DNA of 8,007 nt, from NCBI GenBank assembly GCA_017391665.1, contig JAFOXS010000087.1, positions 1 through 8,007 on the forward strand. Direction: 5' to 3'. Under the pieces are notes generated by a model that was not told the origin of the DNA, ran no database searches, and was given only the letters and a program-made list of their open reading frames with translations. Source of the DNA: Alistipes sp. (lineage in GTDB: Bacteria > Bacteroidota > Bacteroidia > Bacteroidales > Rikenellaceae). Below are positions 7,197 through 8,007 of this stretch, in pieces; position 1 is the stretch's first letter, and every line of letters begins with the position of its first letter. Made by a program: the position numbers and the translations under genes.

Positions 7197-7322
7197 TAAG
7201 CAGTAAAATGTTAAATTACATAAGAGTATTGTTTTATTATTGCACTTTACGGTTTTGCTTTGTTGTTAAAAAAAATGCGGTTATCAGGGATAGTATTGTC
7301 GCCTTACAACCACATTTCTGTA

Positions 7323-7352
7323 CAAAAATAAGACAAAATATTGAATAAACAA
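7323..7352 (-). promoter_or_regulatory. Promoter of the barrel-potABCD operon
   Basis: On the minus strand the -7 element TATTTTTG (7330-7323) matches TAnnTTTG. A -33 TTG (7352-7350) lies 19 bases upstream, the spacing expected for the Bacteroidota housekeeping sigma factor. The predicted start near 7316 leaves a leader of about 120 bases before the ATG at 7196. Only a weak hairpin (TTGT/ACAA) is visible near its 5' end. Confidence 0.6.
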
Positions 7353-7450
7353 CCCTTTGGGCGAACTTTTTTGCTATTTTCTTGCATGTTGGGAATATAT
7401 CTAATGATTTTTGGCGATGGTGATGACTTTGTGATGAATGTGGTATGGTA

Positions 7451-7478
7451 AAAAACTCTTTCCGTCAAATGAGTTTTT
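7451..7478. repeat. Small inverted repeat (8-base arms, 12-base loop)
   Basis: AAAAACTC (7451-7458) and GAGTTTTT (7471-7478) are perfect reverse complements around a 12-base loop. With only three G-C pairs it is a weak terminator at best. It lies between divergent promoters, 37 bases before the -33 of the plus-strand gene, so an operator site or the end of an unannotated short transcript are the options. Confidence 0.35.
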
Positions 7479-7514
7479 ATTGCTTCGGGATGTTAAAATA
7501 GTGTCGTGGTTGTG

Positions 7515-7545
7515 TTGATATAATGGAAAATTTATTATAACTTTG
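7515..7545 (+). promoter_or_regulatory. Promoter of the propeller-like gene
   Basis: A -33 TTG (7515-7517) and a -7 TAACTTTG (7538-7545) are separated by 20 bases, matching the Bacteroidota promoter pattern TTTG-N19/21-TAnnTTTG. Transcription would begin near 7552 and give a leader of about 94 bases before the ATG at 7646. Confidence 0.6.
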
Positions 7546-7645
7546 CCTAATAGCATTATGTGTGCGCGCCTGATATGCGTGTGCGATAGCCCTAACCTAA
7601 GTATTGACTGCCCAGGTTGCTGTGTGCAACGAAAAAAATGTGAAG

Positions 7646-8007
7646 ATGAAAGGAGTCCTGAAACTCATACCCATAGCGCTCTCTGCCCTACTATTGTTAT
7701 GCGCCTCGGTCGATAGAGAGAATGTGCTGCCGATGTACACCACATCGATCGATCTTACCGACGATGGCCGTGTTGTTATGGCCAATAAGGGTACGCGCGA
7801 AGTTGTGCTTCTGGCTGAGGATGGTCAGGTGGCGCAGCGATGGGCTTTCGAAGAGCCAGCAACGGGTGTTGCGGTGGCTGAAGAAAAGTTATTTGTCACA
7901 ACTTCTCACGCTACGGGTTTTCTTTCGTGCATCGACCTTGAGGATGGTAAGTTGCTCTATCGAGCAGAGACTGCTATGGGCGCTTGTGCTCCCGTAGTGA
8001 GCCATGA
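7646..8007 (+). CDS. Secreted beta-propeller-like protein, 5' part only
   Basis: One uninterrupted frame of 120 full codons runs off the right edge. It opens with a signal peptide (residues 1 to about 20: Lys3-6 region, then IPIALSALLLLCAS). Cys19 is preceded by Leu18, a poor lipobox, so ordinary signal peptidase cleavage is more likely than lipidation. The remainder shows blade-like segments: VVLLAEDGQVAQRW (about 52-65), then TGVAVAEEKLFVTT and LSCIDLEDGKLLY. Such patterns, with a hydrophobic strand, a turn and IDL..GK, are common in YncE/YVTN-type propeller repeats. The ATG at 7646 is preferred because it starts the signal peptide. The ATG at 7638 is immediately followed by TGA, and no Shine-Dalgarno is present. 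The function is unknown; secreted propellers often serve in binding or as protein-interaction platforms. Confidence is good for a real secreted gene, moderate for the fold. Confidence 0.7.
   Translation, partial: MKGVLKLIPIALSALLLLCASVDRENVLPMYTTSIDLTDDGRVVMANKGTREVVLLAEDGQVAQRWAFEEPATGVAVAEEKLFVTTSHATGFLSCIDLEDGKLLYRAETAMGACAPVVSH

Larger units (their letters stand above)
7197..7645. other. Divergent AT-rich intergenic region (449 bases)
   Basis: The region separates the start of the barrel/pot operon from the propeller-like gene. It holds one well-spaced promoter candidate per strand, giving leaders of roughly 120 bases (barrel operon) and 94 bases (propeller gene). A small inverted repeat lies at 7451-7478. 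The stretch 7360-7450 contains nothing I can name. No tRNA, recognisable riboswitch or convincing small gene was seen. Confidence 0.7.

Noticed and set aside
7208..7348. Short plus-strand frame (46 codons) in the intergenic region
   Set aside because: It has no promoter or ribosome site, covers the minus-strand promoter and leader of the barrel operon, and its composition follows AT-rich non-coding DNA.
7597..7785. Minus-strand open frame of 62 codons
   Set aside because: It is antisense to the promoter-proximal part and signal peptide of the 7646 gene, with no motif or leader signals.
7722..7997. Plus-strand open frame of 91 codons near the right edge
   Set aside because: It is in a different frame from the 7646 gene, which has a signal peptide and propeller-like strands. 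Its translation is Arg/Ser/Leu-rich without features.

Overview
The window looks like a chromosomal segment of a Bacteroidota gut-type bacterium. Most starts lack a Shine-Dalgarno sequence and several leaders carry the TAnnTTTG -7 element typical of that phylum. The gene families also fit (SGNH esterase with signal peptide, lipoprotein PotD, outer-membrane barrel). A likely cysteate synthase at the left edge points towards a sulfonolipid-making lineage such as Rikenellaceae (Alistipes and relatives) or Odoribacteraceae. That placement is inference from one partial gene.

Layout. Positions 1-791 (minus) hold the first 263 codons of a PLP-dependent, threonine-synthase-like enzyme, best read as cysteate synthase. 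A 125-base divergent spacer with -7-like elements on both strands separates it from a secreted SGNH/GDSL esterase (917-1636, plus). A strong, apparently bidirectional terminator at 1653-1690 closes that gene and, from the other side, the large minus-strand operon.

The operon reads right to left: an outer-membrane barrel protein (7196-6054), then potA (6011-4629), potB (4608-3811), potC (3811-3008) and potD (3011-1698). It is a complete spermidine/putrescine-type ABC importer with a probable porin as first gene. The last three genes are tightly packed: 20 bases between potA and potB, a 1-base overlap potB/potC and a 4-base overlap potC/potD. The working model is that the barrel admits the cation across the outer membrane, PotD captures it, PotB/PotC form the channel and PotA powers it.

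Three points stand out. PotA carries a duplicated C-terminal regulatory unit. PotD has a lipobox at one end and a transmembrane helix with an arginine-rich tail at the other, plus changes at one end of its ligand pocket. PotC and PotD have canonical Shine-Dalgarno sites, which is unusual in this phylum.

Positions 7197-7645 are a 449-base AT-rich divergent intergenic region with a well-spaced -33/-7 promoter on each strand and a small inverted repeat. A secreted beta-propeller-like protein begins at 7646 and runs off the right edge. I see no RNA gene, mobile element, CRISPR array or clearly novel system.
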